14,968 bases of DNA from Clostridium sp. CAG:632 (GTDB taxonomy: Bacteria > Bacillota > Clostridia > Lachnospirales > Lachnospiraceae), in assembly GCA_000431515.1 (NCBI GenBank), contig HF991360.1:16125-31092 (forward strand), read 5' to 3'. The notes beneath the pieces are model-generated. The model saw only the letters and a list, made by a program, of their open reading frames with translations. It was not told the DNA's origin and searched no databases. Each line of letters begins with the position of its first letter. Position 1 is the first letter of the stretch. Both the position numbers and the translations under genes were made by a program. Positions 1 to 7,727 of this stretch are shown here, one piece after another.

Positions 1-123
1 GGGGATGCTTCGGGCATTTCCGCCAGCCGACTCGTGATCGCAAATAATATGTCCTCTTTTAACGTATCATATATCTGCTTAAATGTAAATTGTCAATTCC
101 TATAAATCCATGCGGTTTATCAT
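1..123. other. Region downstream of cstA, no gene assigned
   Basis: This stretch follows the cstA stop codon and runs to the window edge. No convincing hairpin terminator is visible after cstA. On the minus strand one frame stays open from about position 96 to the edge and its codons look protein-like (it contains the residues KQIYDTLKEDILFAITSRL), but it has no ATG, GTG or TTG start behind a ribosome binding site. It could be the first part of a gene that continues beyond the window. A promoter-like pair at 68-96 would lie inside that frame, so both cannot be right. Confidence 0.3.
68..96 (-). promoter_or_regulatory. Possible sigma-A promoter reading out of the left edge
   Basis: On the minus strand a perfect -35 TTGACA (91-96) is followed after 17 bases by TATATG (68-73). 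Spacing is ideal but the -10 has only a moderate match. It would drive a gene starting beyond position 1, and a GAGGA ribosome-binding-like sequence follows about 15 bases downstream. It may be chance in an AT-rich spacer. Confidence 0.35.
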
Positions 124-1821
124 CTATTCTGCTTCTGTTTTTGGCTGTGCCTTTGTAGTAAACAGCTTCTTCAGACAGCTGAATGCGACCAGTACACCCA
201 GTACCATCAGCAGGATGGCTACTATGAACTGCAGACCGTCTACCAGCAGAGTTGCCTGACCGTTTACCATATTGGCAACCAGTGCGATCGTCTTCTGAAC
301 CAGTGCGGTAAAGGTAACTGCCAGCATGATAAACATTGGTGCATATAATGTCCAGCCGGTTCTTCCGGTCGTCTTTAAGAATACGGAAAGTGCGATCAGC
401 ACCAGAGCTGCCAGCAGCTGGTTGGCAGAACCGAACAATGGCCATACATTGCTGTATCCACCCAAAGTCAACAAATATCCGAAGAACAGTGTGATCACAG
501 TTGCAAAATACTTATTGGTCAGAACTCTCTGCCATACCGGCATCTTCGCAGGATCTGTTGTATCACCATAGAACAGCTCCTGGAATGACATACGGCCGAT
601 TCTGGCTACGGAGTCCAGAGAGGTCAATGCCAGTGCAGATACGCACATGGTCATGAATACAGTTGCAAACTGTACAGGAAGTCCAAGCTTTTCAAGGAAT
701 CCGGCAACGCCGCTTGAGAAAATAGCAAATGGTGTACCATCCGGCTTGGTTCCGTTAACAGCAACTGCACCAACAACTACCAGTGAGATAATACCAAGTA
801 AGGACTCTACTACCATGGCTCCATAACCAACCATCGGCATATCCTTTTCATTACTGATCGTCTTGGATGAAGTGCCGGAGGATACCAGACTGTGGAATCC
901 GGATACTGCACCACAGGCGATCGTGACAAACAATGTCGGGAACATCGTGCTTCCGTTTACATTAAATCCGTTAAATGCATTCAACTGCATGGATGGATGT
1001 GCAACTACAACACCGACAACCGCACCGGCGATCATACCAAGCAGCATAAAGGTTGTCATATAATCTCTTGGCTGCATCAACAACCACATTGGCATAACCG
1101 ATGCCATAAACAGATAAGCCATAACGATGTAGATCCATGCAGACTTTGTTGCATATAATGGTAAATGCATACCGATCGCAAACATTGCAACCAGTAATGC
1201 GATTGCGATGATCGCACGCACGATCTCATTCATCTTCTTTACATGCTTCTGGATCAGTCCAAAGATAATTGCCGCAACGATGAACAACATGGAGATGGAA
1301 GCCGCTGCCGCATTTGCATAACTGGTTTCCGCAGTCATACCTTCTACTCCTTTTCCGACGAAGGTACCGGCAACCATATCGGTAAAAGCTGCGATAACAA
1401 GCAGTGTAAACAGCCAGCAGAACAGCATAAACAGCTTTCTACCACCCTTACCGATATACTTCTCAATTACCATACCAATAGACTTACCTTCATTCTTTAC
1501 CGACGCATACAGTGCACCGAAATCCTGAACTGCTCCGAAGAACAGACCACCAAGGATCAGCCAGAGCAGTACCGGCACCCAGCCAAACACAGATGCCAGG
1601 ATCGGTCCGGTAACAGGACCTGCTCCTGCAATGGATGAGAACTGATGTGAGAAAACCGTAAACTTGGAGGATGGCACATAGTCCTGTCCATCTTCATGTG
1701 TAAACGCCGGAGTTTTTGCCTTCGGATCAATTCCCCATTTTTTTGCCAGCCATCGTCCGTATGTCAGATAGCCGGTTCCTAATGCAACGATACCAATTAA
1801 AACAATTATTAAGCCATTCAT
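124..1821 (-). CDS. cstA: CstA family carbon starvation / pyruvate-peptide transporter
   Basis: A 565-residue polytopic membrane protein of the CstA family. Escherichia coli relatives (CstA, BtsT) take up pyruvate and have been linked to peptide use. The family signature is clear in the N-terminal third: the SSKFTVFSHQFSSIAGAGP stretch near residues 51-69, then GPILASVFGW, then AVQDFGALYASVKNEGKSIG near 98-117. The rest is a run of hydrophobic helices, roughly 14 to 16 in all, with a short charged tail (KTEAE). It is shorter than the roughly 700-residue E. coli proteins, as is usual in Gram-positive bacteria. The ATG is preceded by GGGGAG three bases away. It stands alone behind a T-box leader and a strong promoter, so it is probably induced when one amino acid runs short. 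The substrate here is not shown by the sequence. Confidence 0.93.
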   Translation of the reverse strand: MNGLIIVLIGIVALGTGYLTYGRWLAKKWGIDPKAKTPAFTHEDGQDYVPSSKFTVFSHQFSSIAGAGPVTGPILASVFGWVPVLLWLILGGLFFGAVQDFGALYASVKNEGKSIGMVIEKYIGKGGRKLFMLFCWLFTLLVIAAFTDMVAGTFVGKGVEGMTAETSYANAAAASISMLFIVAAIIFGLIQKHVKKMNEIVRAIIAIALLVAMFAIGMHLPLYATKSAWIYIVMAYLFMASVMPMWLLMQPRDYMTTFMLLGMIAGAVVGVVVAHPSMQLNAFNGFNVNGSTMFPTLFVTIACGAVSGFHSLVSSGTSSKTISNEKDMPMVGYGAMVVESLLGIISLVVVGAVAVNGTKPDGTPFAIFSSGVAGFLEKLGLPVQFATVFMTMCVSALALTSLDSVARIGRMSFQELFYGDTTDPAKMPVWQRVLTNKYFATVITLFFGYLLTLGGYSNVWPLFGSANQLLAALVLIALSVFLKTTGRTGWTLYAPMFIMLAVTFTALVQKTIALVANMVNGQATLLVDGLQFIVAILLMVLGVLVAFSCLKKLFTTKAQPKTEAE

Positions 1822-1828
1822 TTTCTCC

Positions 1829-1842
1829 CCACCAAATGGTGG
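1829..1842 (-). repeat. Small hairpin beside the cstA ribosome binding site
   Basis: A perfect 14-base inverted repeat (CCACCA, two bases, TGGTGG) lies between an upstream GGAG and the GGGGAG that serves cstA, and its 3' arm touches the latter. In the mRNA it could fold as a 5-pair stem with a 4-base loop and partly mask the ribosome binding site. A regulatory role is inference only. Confidence 0.35.
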
Positions 1843-1877
1843 CTCCTTTCTTAATATTGCAAAGAGACAAATAAACT

Positions 1878-1910
1878 AAAAAAACCTCCGTCTTTTATAA
1901 AGACGAAGGT
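1878..1910 (-). terminator. Conditional terminator of the T-box leader
   Basis: On the minus strand an 11-pair stem (ACCTTCGTCTT with AAGACGGAGGT, one G-U pair) with a 5-base loop is followed by seven T residues. It sits about 57 bases before the cstA start, just after the T-box core, which would form the competing antiterminator. Confidence 0.9.
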
Positions 1911-2191
1911 TAAAACTTCCGCGTTACCACTTTACTTGCCGTTTTCGCGACCACTTAGTCTCATCTCGGGAATCTGTTTCCGGAAATAAGCTTCTATGTA
2001 ACGGTAGAAAACCGGTGACACCTACTATTCTCCGAACATAATCATTTCTATGATCACTTCACAAGAAATTCAGTGCACTGCTCGCAGAGGATAATCATTC
2101 AAACCATACACCGGTTCACACCAACCACCGGCTCTCTGAAGTACTTCTTTTTAAATGACCGTATTCTGTTCTTTGCATTTGCTCTTTGTTA
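1878..2191 (-). promoter_or_regulatory. T-box riboswitch leader of cstA
   Basis: The 5' leader of cstA carries the hallmarks of a tRNA-sensing T-box. Reading the minus strand: AGAAGTA (5' side of the specifier loop), the AGAGAG bulge followed by a GGTGGTTGGTGTGAACCGG distal arm near 2111-2134, a 3' specifier-loop side near 2084-2100, and the T-box core AAAGTGGTAACGCGGAAG near 1915-1932, followed by the terminator. The TGGT bulge predicts pairing to a tRNA with discriminator base A. I cannot fix the specifier codon by eye. AUU (Ile, 2093-2095) is favoured because an A follows it, while UUA (Leu), UAU (Tyr) or AUC (Ile) are possible in neighbouring registers. The expected effect is read-through into cstA when the matching tRNA is uncharged. 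Confidence 0.9.
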
Positions 2192-2197
2192 ACTGCT

Positions 2198-2226
2198 ACA
2201 ATAGCACTGCCCCAAAAAGATGTCAA
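2198..2226 (-). promoter_or_regulatory. Sigma-A promoter of the T-box/cstA transcript
   Basis: On the minus strand TTGACA (2221-2226), a 17-base spacer and TATTGT (2198-2203). Transcription should begin near 2191, giving a leader of about 370 bases before the cstA start codon. Confidence 0.8.
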
Positions 2227-2281
2227 CACCTTTTTTTTATTTTTTATTCAGAATCTTCGAAAATTTCTATAGTTCTTTCTA

Positions 2282-2908
2282 TTACTCTTTCGCCTCCTGC
2301 GCTTTATGCAGAAATCGCTTAATTGCTTCCCGAACAGAAGGCTCCTCTCCTGCACGCAGCTTCGGAATATTCGCACAATGCTTTACGATTACACAAATGC
2401 ATCCGATTTCCAGTAAAAACAGACTGATATAATTCCATGTTTTTCCAAAATACAGTACGGGATAAAAAATTGCAGTTGAAAATGACGCAGCACACCCCCA
2501 GTCCGTGATCAGCATAGCAATAATTCCAATCAGTGCCAGCAGCAGAAATATCCGCCAGTCTGTACTTAATATCACACCACCCAGCGTTGCCAGACCTTTT
2601 CCGCCCCGGAACTTCAGATAAAACGGAAAGATATGTCCGAGAATAGCAGCAACACCTGCGGTAATTCCTGCGATCGAAACCTCCGGGAAAATTGCCTGTG
2701 CCAGCCAGACTGCAAAACACCCTTTCATAAAGTCAATAACCATAACGATAATTCCACTTGTCCGCCCTAACAGCATAAATGCATTGGTTGTTCCTAAATT
2801 CTTTCGTCCCTGATTCTGTAAATCAATTCCCTTGGCCTTCGACAGAAAATAAGATGGGCTCACACTCCCCAATAAATATCCGATCAGTAAGCTTAGTCCA
2901 AACTCCAT
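2282..2908 (-). CDS. plsY: PlsY-type glycerol-3-phosphate acyltransferase
   Basis: A 208-residue membrane protein of the PlsY family, which uses acyl-phosphate to acylate glycerol-3-phosphate, the first step of phospholipid synthesis in most Gram-positive bacteria. The three conserved cytoplasmic motifs are visible: GSVSPSYFLSK (residues 14-24), GRKNLGTTNAF (34-44, equivalent to the usual SGNPGATN-type motif) and KFRGGKGLAT (99-108), plus DFMKG at 59-63. Length and about six membrane helices fit the family. The middle motif departs from the usual wording (RKN and TTN), so this may be a divergent second copy rather than the main plsY. The start ATG is preceded by AAAGGGTGG at good spacing. It has its own promoter and seems monocistronic, ending about 55 bp before the cstA promoter with no strong terminator visible. 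Confidence 0.88.
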   Translation of the reverse strand: MEFGLSLLIGYLLGSVSPSYFLSKAKGIDLQNQGRKNLGTTNAFMLLGRTSGIIVMVIDFMKGCFAVWLAQAIFPEVSIAGITAGVAAILGHIFPFYLKFRGGKGLATLGGVILSTDWRIFLLLALIGIIAMLITDWGCAASFSTAIFYPVLYFGKTWNYISLFLLEIGCICVIVKHCANIPKLRAGEEPSVREAIKRFLHKAQEAKE

Positions 2909-2961
2909 TTAATCCCACCCTTTCTTATTCAATGCGCTTTTCTTCCGGTAAATACCTCTTA

Positions 2962-2989
2962 ATTATATCACAAATTGGTCCCACATCAA
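2962..2989 (-). promoter_or_regulatory. Sigma-A promoter of plsY
   Basis: On the minus strand a perfect TATAAT (2962-2967) lies 16 bases downstream of TTGATG (2984-2989). It is about 55 bp upstream of the plsY start and downstream of the terminator at 3056-3080, so it fits as the plsY promoter. Confidence 0.65.
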
Positions 2990-3055
2990 TCAGTTTCATC
3001 ACGTAATCTTTCATTTTGCTTTCCAACAAATTCTTTCCTGTATCTGTTTAAACTG

Positions 3056-3080
3056 AAAAAACCGGCCTTTAGAGGCCGGG
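3056..3080 (-). terminator. Intrinsic terminator after the permease remnant
   Basis: On the minus strand a GC-rich stem (CCGGCCT, short loop, AGGCCGG) is followed by six T residues. It would stop transcripts from the pseudogene before plsY. Confidence 0.88.
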
Positions 3081-3176
3081 TCCCGATGCTTAAAATACAC
3101 ATCATACTTACCTGACATAAAGTGCCGATTTTATCATTTTATCACTCGCTCATACTATCAATTACATAGCATAGTC

Positions 3177-3623
3177 CTACAACTTCAGATCTCCTTCCTT
3201 GATCCAGCCGATTTTCCGGCAGATCTGTCCGAATATCCATGTCAGCACCGCCGGAAGAACAAAGCTGATCAAAACCAGTCCCAACCAGTCCATTCCGGTG
3301 ATTGCCGTTTTCGCTCCTGCCGCAATATCATTGACCCATCCGGTGTAAACTCCGATCTGACCTACCAGACCACAAGTACCCATACCGGATGAAATCGCCT
3401 CTCCGTTCATCTGCAGCTTGAAGATGCAGGTTGCGATCGGACCGGTAATCGCAGAGGTCAGGATCGGCGGAATCCAGATTTTTGGATTCTTTACGATATT
3501 TCCCATCTGAAGCATGCTGGTTCCGATTCCCTGTGAAACAAGGCCGCCTACCTTATTCTCCTTGAAGCTCATGACGGCAAAGCCTACCATTCCTCCTTCA
3601 TCCTGTCCGGACTCCGGAAACAC
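3177..3623 (-). pseudogene. 3' remnant of a PTS EIIC-like (PTS_EIIC_2) membrane permease
   Basis: The 148-codon frame matches the C-terminal part of the PTS_EIIC_2 family of about 340-residue membrane proteins. The family-like run GFAVMSFKENKVGG, then GIGTSMLQMGNIVKNPKIW and PPILTSAITGPIA, then GMGTCGLVGQIG are all present, followed by the last hydrophobic helices and a basic tail. Homology starts abruptly near residue 13 of this frame, so roughly the first 190 residues of a normal protein are missing. The frame meets a TAA stop at 3636-3638 just upstream of the GTG at 3623, although GGAGGGGA precedes that GTG. Between 3640 and 3723 there is a start with AGGAG and ATG (3721-3723) that ends after 11 codons. 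I infer an internal deletion that left the promoter, the first codons and the 3' part. It could still yield a short membrane protein, but full function is unlikely. Confidence 0.72.
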
Positions 3624-3748
3624 TCCCCTCCAGTTTTACCATATTAGGGCTCGCAGTCTGCCATGTTTCCAAAATCCTGCTTCTGCTTCATGAAATTTCG
3701 CAAGATTTTCTTCTTAGAACCATCCAAACTGCTCCTGACTATAGAAAA

Positions 3749-3792
3749 ATAGATAATATATACTTGCTTGATATTTAATATATATTATCTAT
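3749..3792. repeat. Long AT-rich palindrome over the remnant's promoter
   Basis: A perfect inverted repeat with 14-base arms (ATAGATAATATATA at 3749-3762 and its complement at 3779-3792) separated by 16 bases. It covers the -10 element and the probable start site of the promoter at 3777-3805, as an operator would. On the minus strand a short T-rich run follows it, so it could instead act as a weak terminator for the glycosylase gene ending at 3827. The stem is almost all A and T, which argues against an efficient terminator. Confidence 0.7.
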
Positions 3793-3805
3793 GTCTATTT
3801 GTCAA
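3777..3805 (-). promoter_or_regulatory. Sigma-A promoter of the permease remnant
   Basis: On the minus strand TTGACA (3800-3805), a 17-base spacer and TATATT (3777-3782). The -35 matches consensus perfectly. It lies just after the glycosylase stop codon and reads toward the truncated permease. The palindrome at 3749-3792 overlaps the -10, so it is probably repressible. Confidence 0.72.
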
Positions 3806-3826
3806 TATTTTATTTGTTTTATTGAA

Positions 3827-4324
3827 CTACTCATTTATAACAATCCATTTTTTCCACTCTTCCACCAGAGCTTCTAACCGATATCCGGCATTGGCAGGAC
3901 TGCTGGAAGGCAGTTGGCAGATTTCCGGCAACCGTTTACCACAGTTGTATTTCTGAAACATTCGATATGCGGTTCCGCCATTCAAACAGATCCTCTTAAT
4001 CGGTGCCTGCTGTAAGATCCACTCTATATCATTCGGCACTACATTTCGTATGGAACTATCCGAAGAACCCTCGATCTCGCAAGATGCGATCACATCCCAC
4101 ACTGCAATCCGGTGTTTCAGCAAAAGAACCTTCTTCTGTTCTACTGTCACCGGAACTTCTTCATTAAATATTGCCGCCATGATTTTCCAGAACCGATTCT
4201 GCGGGTGTCCGTAAAAAAATGCACTTTCTCTGGATTTTACCGATGGAAAAGAACCTAGAATCAAAATCCGGGAATGTTCGTCAAACACCGGTGCAATATT
4301 ATGTTGCTGACGTTCTAATGCCAT
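3827..4324 (-). CDS. Family-6 hypoxanthine/uracil-DNA glycosylase (HDG)
   Basis: A 165-residue cytosolic DNA repair enzyme of the uracil-DNA glycosylase superfamily, of the type annotated as DNA-deoxyinosine glycosylase. It should remove deaminated bases, chiefly hypoxanthine, to start base excision repair. Family features are the first motif LILGSFPSVKSRES (residues 21-34), the FYGHPQNRFW block (37-46) with an Asn in the region that family 6 uses for catalysis, and the C-terminal LPSSSPANA motif (138-146) that contacts DNA. Length is normal. The ATG overlaps the end of the Nudix gene by 10 bases, so the two are probably translationally coupled. Pairing a glycosylase with a nucleotide-cleaning hydrolase suggests a shared job in removing damaged bases. 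Confidence 0.88.
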   Translation of the reverse strand: MALERQQHNIAPVFDEHSRILILGSFPSVKSRESAFFYGHPQNRFWKIMAAIFNEEVPVTVEQKKVLLLKHRIAVWDVIASCEIEGSSDSSIRNVVPNDIEWILQQAPIKRICLNGGTAYRMFQKYNCGKRLPEICQLPSSSPANAGYRLEALVEEWKKWIVINE

Positions 4325-4728
4325 GCTTCCATTTCCTTTCGAATCTTCTCAATCAACGTTACATCCGCCGGCAACCACTCGACAGAATCCAGTTGCTCCT
4401 TTGTCAACCATTTGGCCGCTTCCGCCTCCTTTAAGACTAAGTTTCCTTTCTGTATCCGACACCAGAAACAATCCATAGACAAATGGAATGTCGGATAGTC
4501 ATATTCTATGGTATCAATTAATTCACCAACTACAATCTCCGTATCCAGCTCTTCCCGAATTTCACGTTGTAATGCTTGCTGTGGCGTCTCACCCTCTTCG
4601 ATTTTACCACCCGGGAACTCCCAGCCATCTTTCAACTCTCCATAACCGCGTTGAGTGGTGAAGATTATAGGTCGTCCCTCTTTATTCTCGGAGCGAATTA
4701 CCGCTGCAACTACTCTGATTGTTTTCAT
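4315..4728 (-). CDS. MutT-type Nudix (deoxy)nucleoside triphosphate pyrophosphohydrolase
   Basis: A 137-residue Nudix hydrolase, cytosolic, expected to hydrolyse damaged or non-standard (d)NTPs to the monophosphate plus pyrophosphate. The Nudix box is at residues 41-63: G41, E47, then REIREEL (55-61) with the metal-binding glutamates. The Gly that usually follows EEL is Asp here. The upstream FTTQRGYGELKDGWEFPGG run is typical of the 8-oxo-dGTP diphosphatase (MutT/CtG-like) group. I chose the ATG at 4728 because GGAG lies eight bases before it and the family's first strand (MKTIRVVAAVI) begins there. The frame itself is open to 4809, but that start would lack a ribosome binding site and would add a non-family tail. 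It follows the helicase gene by 73 bp and overlaps the glycosylase by 10 bp. Confidence 0.9.
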   Translation of the reverse strand: MKTIRVVAAVIRSENKEGRPIIFTTQRGYGELKDGWEFPGGKIEEGETPQQALQREIREELDTEIVVGELIDTIEYDYPTFHLSMDCFWCRIQKGNLVLKEAEAAKWLTKEQLDSVEWLPADVTLIEKIRKEMEAWH

Positions 4729-4801
4729 ATTAAATCTCCATTCATTTATTTCTATACTCTCACGCATAGCATAGTAAGGATATCCTATATCCTCCTTCCC
4801 A

Positions 4802-7726
4802 CTATACATTACTTTCCAGATATTTCAGCAGATCTTCCCGTATCTCTTGGTGCATTTGTGCTTTCACCTTCGTAATCTCACGCATTTTTCCGTGATTATC
4901 CCGTTTCTCCCCGGCCTTTGCCTCCAGTACGGAAAAGGTTCCCATATAGTAAAAATCTGCACCTTCCGCATCACTTTTCTTAATAAAAAGATGTCGCTTC
5001 GCAGCTGTCAATACTTCCTGCATATAGCTACTATCCGGTCCCCGGCCAATCTGGGAATCCCACATAAAGATCTGATTATTCACAAATTCGTCTGCATAAT
5101 CCGGCTTTCCTTCTATATATTCTTTCCCCGTTACATCTTCACTCTTATGATATGTTACGAATATGCATGCTTCATCGCCAATCCGCTTCATTCCATACAT
5201 CGTAGATGACAAATCTCTGGTACAATTCAACAACTGACATACATCACGCCTTGAATACTTTTCATAAAGTACAAAACATCCTTCTCGAAACTTCCCCTTA
5301 TGCATATCTGCTAATCGCGCTTTGGCTACCTGAACCAGATCCTGAAGATACATCCGATAATTCATATGTTGTAGGCCTGCCACAAAATACTTTACTCGTT
5401 CTATCCGTCCGGTTTCCGTACGTATCAGCACTTCGACCGCCTTGTATTTTTCCAACTCTTCTTCTTTGCTCACAAACATTCCATCCAGATTTGAAATTGC
5501 CGAGTTAATTTCTGCCTCCGAAATCTGATAATTATATATCTGTTTCATTATGTTTATGAACTGCTCTTTTTCTATGATATCATTACCCAACATCAAATCC
5601 AGTAATTCTACTTCATGAGGACGTTTTCCATGTCCTATCAGTTTTGATAGATATTCCAGTGCCAAAATTTCTTGTTCACTTAAAGAATCCCTGCATTGTT
5701 CCGGATCAATGGTCAGAAGAAATTGATAATATGTCTTATAATTATCTAAGATCAATATTGGATCAACCTCACCGTTTTCATAAAAGTCAATCAGCTTTGG
5801 CACTCGTCCTAACCGATATTTCAAATCCAGATAACTCTTCTTTATAATGCTTTTTATTCCTTTTATATGATCAATAGCCTTAAAAATCTGCGTTTTGGAT
5901 ATTTCGTCAAAATGGATTGTAGATGCCCCCGGTAGTACTCGACACCCTTCCATCACATATCTTCTAATGGTATCCTTGTTATAACTACGATCTCCTGATA
6001 AAGCAATTGGTATCATAAAGTTATTATCATAATTTCCTATAAAATCTAAGATTACAACATACTCTTTATCTTCTGCATTTCGCAGACCTCTTCCCAACTG
6101 TTGTACAAAAACAATTGGCGATTCCGTCGGGCGTAGCATAATCACTTGATTCACTTCCGGGATATCAACACCCTCATTAAAGATATCCACTGTGAAGATA
6201 TAATCCAATGCATTTTCTATATCCTCAGTTACTAACCGCTCAATTGCATCCTCTCTGGCCTGCTGACTATCCATCCCACTTAAAGCAACAGTTCTATAGC
6301 CTCGCTCATTAAATTTAGCACTAAATATTTCTGCTTCTTTCTTATTTCTACAGAATACCAAACCCTTTACACGTTTTCCGCTATATCCATAATAGTTAGC
6401 CTGTTTCAATACATAATCTACTCTTACATCCGATGTCAAATAATTAAAATCCGATTTTTCATTAATGATTTCTCCATCTACTTTTAAATCTGTAATTCCA
6501 AAGTAATGAAACGGGCACAAAAGATTCTCTTCCATCGCCTGCTGCAGTCGGATTTCATATGCAACATTATGATCAAATACCGAAAACACATCATAACTAT
6601 CTGTACGTTCCGGAGAAGCAGTCATCCCCAGCCAAAATTCCGGTTTGAAATAATTCATAATTTCCTGATAACTGGCTGCTCCTGTCCGGTGTGCCTCATC
6701 TATAATAATCACCTGAAATTCATCTGATGCAAACTGCTCCCGCACCTCTTTTTTCGCCATCATCTGCATAGTTGCAAACAAATAATCCACTTCATACTCT
6801 TTCGTATTTCCGGATAGCAATCCCATACTTTTCTGATTGCCAAATACCTTTCTATAACTGCGAATTGCCTGCTTTGCAATCTGCTCACGATGGACTAGAA
6901 ACAGTGCCTTTTTAGGATTAATATCACGTAAAGCAAATGCTGAAGCATATGTTTTACCGGTACCGGTTGCTGAAATAAGCAGAGCCCGACGTTCTCCCGA
7001 TTCACGTATTTTCTTAAGATTATTAATAAATCCAACTTGCATGATATTCGGGCGCAATGTATATTCCTGAAAGGATACTATTGCATCCTTTTGGGCAATT
7101 TCCTTCTGCTTTCGAATAATTCTTTCCCGTGTATATATTTCTGTATAGGCTTCAATAAATGTTTCATATTCTAATGCCTGTGGTGCATTCCATAAGGTTT
7201 CAAATTCGGCTAACGCATCCTTTGTAAACTCTCCTTGATTTGTTGAAACAATTTTTGTATTCCATTCACGATTTCTCGTCAACGCATTCTGTGTCATATT
7301 CGAACTACCAATAATAATCCGATATATCTCCGCTTTCTTGAAAAAATATCCTTTGGTATGAAATCCTTCCTTCTCCTGATCATTTGAATACATTCTAATA
7401 GTAATATTTTTTAATTCTGCCAACTTACGAATGGCCTGAGGATCACTGAAATGCAAATAATCCGTTGTTAAGATTCTTCCTCTAATTCCGGATTTTTCTA
7501 ATTCCTTAAATGTCTGTAATAATGGTGCAATGCCACTCATCGTAATAAACGCCACACTGATTATAAACTCATCACAATGTAACAGTTCTTCCTCTATTGA
7601 AGAAAGCACTTTTCGCCCAACCCTATAATCATTTGAAATAAATTGCGGTTTATATGCCAGATTTGACGATGTATTCCAATCCACAAAGGCTGCTTCCAGT
7701 CCCTGTCTTAACTCCTCATACCCCAT
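4802..7726 (-). CDS. PLD-nuclease / SF2 helicase / DUF3427 protein
   Basis: A 974-residue protein with three parts. Residues 35-190 are a phospholipase D-like nuclease domain with one H-x-K motif (FHTKGYFF near 122-129) and GSSNMTQNAL (140-149); the usual HKD aspartate is not in place. Residues 230-580 are a superfamily 2 helicase: Walker A SATGTGKT (252-259), VHREQ (278-282), the DEAH box IIIDEAH (340-346), GMTASPERTD (367-376), NEGVDIPEV (517-525) and QQLGRGLR (542-549). The remainder matches the DUF3427 C-terminal region that follows such helicases. The family is widespread, often sits in accessory or defence-type loci, and probably remodels or cleaves DNA; its exact role is unknown. The ATG at 7726 was chosen because AGGAGGAG lies just before it. 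The upstream ATG at 7741 would overlap the previous gene and lacks that site. Only one base separates it from the stop of the preceding gene, so coupled translation is likely. Confidence 0.9.
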   Translation of the reverse strand: MGYEELRQGLEAAFVDWNTSSNLAYKPQFISNDYRVGRKVLSSIEEELLHCDEFIISVAFITMSGIAPLLQTFKELEKSGIRGRILTTDYLHFSDPQAIRKLAELKNITIRMYSNDQEKEGFHTKGYFFKKAEIYRIIIGSSNMTQNALTRNREWNTKIVSTNQGEFTKDALAEFETLWNAPQALEYETFIEAYTEIYTRERIIRKQKEIAQKDAIVSFQEYTLRPNIMQVGFINNLKKIRESGERRALLISATGTGKTYASAFALRDINPKKALFLVHREQIAKQAIRSYRKVFGNQKSMGLLSGNTKEYEVDYLFATMQMMAKKEVREQFASDEFQVIIIDEAHRTGAASYQEIMNYFKPEFWLGMTASPERTDSYDVFSVFDHNVAYEIRLQQAMEENLLCPFHYFGITDLKVDGEIINEKSDFNYLTSDVRVDYVLKQANYYGYSGKRVKGLVFCRNKKEAEIFSAKFNERGYRTVALSGMDSQQAREDAIERLVTEDIENALDYIFTVDIFNEGVDIPEVNQVIMLRPTESPIVFVQQLGRGLRNAEDKEYVVILDFIGNYDNNFMIPIALSGDRSYNKDTIRRYVMEGCRVLPGASTIHFDEISKTQIFKAIDHIKGIKSIIKKSYLDLKYRLGRVPKLIDFYENGEVDPILILDNYKTYYQFLLTIDPEQCRDSLSEQEILALEYLSKLIGHGKRPHEVELLDLMLGNDIIEKEQFINIMKQIYNYQISEAEINSAISNLDGMFVSKEEELEKYKAVEVLIRTETGRIERVKYFVAGLQHMNYRMYLQDLVQVAKARLADMHKGKFREGCFVLYEKYSRRDVCQLLNCTRDLSSTMYGMKRIGDEACIFVTYHKSEDVTGKEYIEGKPDYADEFVNNQIFMWDSQIGRGPDSSYMQEVLTAAKRHLFIKKSDAEGADFYYMGTFSVLEAKAGEKRDNHGKMREITKVKAQMHQEIREDLLKYLESNV

Positions 7727-7727
7727 C

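Noticed and set aside
326..1638. Several plus-strand and alternative minus-strand open frames over cstA
   Set aside because: They are shadows of the cstA frame, without recognisable domains or start signals.
4729..4809. N-terminal extension of the Nudix protein to 4809
   Set aside because: The extension overlaps the helicase stop, has no ribosome binding site at its start and is not family-like, whereas GGAG lies at proper distance from ATG 4728.
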